From Russula earlei (lineage: Eukaryota > Basidiomycota > Agaricomycetes > Russulales > Russulaceae): a stretch of 64,000 bases of DNA. The stretch lies in the NCBI GenBank assembly GCA_025769875.1, contig JAGFNK010000060.1, positions 62,001-126,000 on the forward strand, in the 5' to 3' direction. The number at the start of each line of letters is the position of its first letter. Position 1 is the first letter of the stretch. This document shows positions 63,049-64,000 of this stretch, one piece after another. The position numbers and the translations under genes are program-made. The notes under the pieces are model-generated. The model worked only from the letters and a program-made list of their open reading frames with translations, had not been told where the DNA came from and searched no databases.

Positions 63049-64000
63049 ATGGCCGCCATCCTCCCGCTCCGCCTTCCGGACCACCTCCACACATTCCTCA
63101 TCTCCACCGTCGGCTTCGCGGCCATACACCACCTCGCCGCGCCCGAATTCGCGCGCTTCATCCTCGGGAAGAAGGCCTGGGACGCGCTCGGGACGCGCGC
63201 GCGCGCCGGGTGGTGCGTTCCCTCTCTTTGTTGTTCATCCATCATCGTTGCGGTTCCATCCGCGGTCGCGGTTTGCGTTTCCGTTGCGCGGACGGGACCG
63301 TGCTCTGACGACAAACGTTGGGTTGGGCGGTGGGTCGACTGTAGGCAGTCGCGTGTTGCATCGCTCGTCCACGCGTTGATCGTCCTCCCTCTTGCCGGGA
63401 GCTGTCTCCACCTCCCTGCGCTCGCGGCTGATCGCGCATTCGGGTGGGACCCGCGCGTCGGCACGCTCTTTGCCGTCACATGCGGGTATGGGTGTGAGCT
63501 TTCCACATATGCCGTCGCTCATACCTTTACGCGTTTTTTCAGATATTTTTTGTGGGATTCGGTCGTATGTCTGGTCCACTATGAAGGGATAGGATTTCTT
63601 CTGCATGGTGCGTGAACGTCGCTTGTTCCTCGACTTCGGATCAAAATTCAACGTGGGGTACATTCTGAAGGGTGGGTCTGCTTGGTGCTCTTTCTCAACA
63701 CCTTTGTCAGCTGTCGTTCAGTTTCATCTTCATTCGAGACCGCTGAGTGTTTCTTGCAGAGACCCTTCATCGCTTATTACGGCGCACGTTTCCTGCTTTG
63801 GGAGTTGTGCGTAGCCTCATCCTACTTTGTTTTGGTGACTGATGAGGTGCTTCCAATCCCAGGAGCACGCCATTCTTGAACATTCATTGGTATAGGGTCC
63901 ATCCCTCGCCAATCCACGTGTCTGATCTTACGCCATGTAGGATGCTAGACAAGACCGGACAAACCGGCAGCACTCTGCAATTCGTCAACGGCTTCATTTT
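63049..64000 (+). CDS. TLC-domain membrane protein (TMEM56/TLCD4-like), cut by right edge
   Basis: Exons 63049-63212, 63345-63485, 63543-63607, 63671-63705, 63760-63806, 63863-63889 and 63941 onward keep one frame to the end of the window. The protein begins MAAILPLRLPDHL and shows membrane helices of a TLC (TRAM/LAG1/CLN8) domain: FLISTVGFAAIHHLA, SLVHALIVLPLAGSCL, then GYFLWDSVVCLVHYEGIGFLLHG, RPFIAYYGARFLLWEL and STPFLNIHWMLDKTGQTGS. The HYEG and STPFLNIHW blocks are typical of the TLCD4/TMEM56-type branch rather than of ceramide synthases. Its role is probably in lipid handling in internal membranes, but substrates are unknown. The first intron is longer (132 nt). The small exon 63671-63705 is the least certain join. 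Confidence 0.82.

Noticed and set aside
3..64000. CRISPR array, bacterial operon features or ribosome-binding sites
   Set aside because: The window is clearly fungal nuclear DNA with spliceosomal introns; the regular repeats seen are LTR or satellite repeats.

Overview
The window is nuclear DNA from a filamentous basidiomycete fungus, most likely an agaricomycete. The basis is the many short introns (mostly 46-65 nt), the fungal gene set (IML2, PNO1/DIM2, SAM37, VPS54, an Ecl1-type protein) and Ty1/copia plus LINE-like transposons of agaricomycete type. The species cannot be named from the sequence.

Layout. Bases 1-~21,000 are a nest of decayed retrotransposons with no recognisable host gene. 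The core is a copia element (A, + strand, 3304-16252, 479-bp LTRs, target duplication TACAG). It has been hit by a solo LTR of family D (4895-5430), a solo LTR of family C (7205-8032) and a second copia element (B, - strand, 9762-16060, 322/323-bp LTRs). Element B carries further solo LTRs of family C (11045-11871) and D (12000-12539). More solo LTRs lie at 1423-1903 (A-like), 2275-3103 (C) and 19220-20048 (C). Around them are minus-strand pieces of a LINE: CCHC ORF1 at 16500-18647 and the start of an endonuclease ORF2 at 1-347. Nearly all insertions keep a 5-bp target duplication, so their order can be read. Decay is dominated by CpG to TpG/CpA change, including CGA (Arg) to TGA stops.

From ~22 kb to ~58.7 kb the DNA is gene-dense euchromatin, in order: COX24/mS38-like (-), IML2 (+), URI/Bud27-like (-), PNO1 (+), glyoxal/galactose oxidase-like 1 (-), ADE4 amidophosphoribosyltransferase (+), glyoxal oxidase-like 2 (+), S-adenosylmethionine synthetase (-), myotubularin-type phosphatase (-), F-box protein (+), VPS54 (-), SAM37/metaxin-like (+), a secreted CBM19-like protein (+) followed by its decayed tandem copy, and an Ecl1-family protein (+). 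A gene-poor stretch rich in simple repeats follows (58.7-63.0 kb), then a TLC-domain membrane protein gene that runs off the right edge.

The genes are mostly unlinked housekeeping functions: mitochondria (COX24-like, SAM37), ribosome biogenesis (PNO1), purine and methyl-donor synthesis (ADE4, SAM synthetase) and membrane traffic or phosphoinositides (VPS54, myotubularin). Two secreted copper-radical oxidases flank ADE4. No biosynthetic cluster, CRISPR array or tRNA gene was found. Gene-structure points that stand out are an unusual number of GC-AG introns, an ADE4 start codon that exists only after splicing, and a 15-nt micro-exon in IML2.
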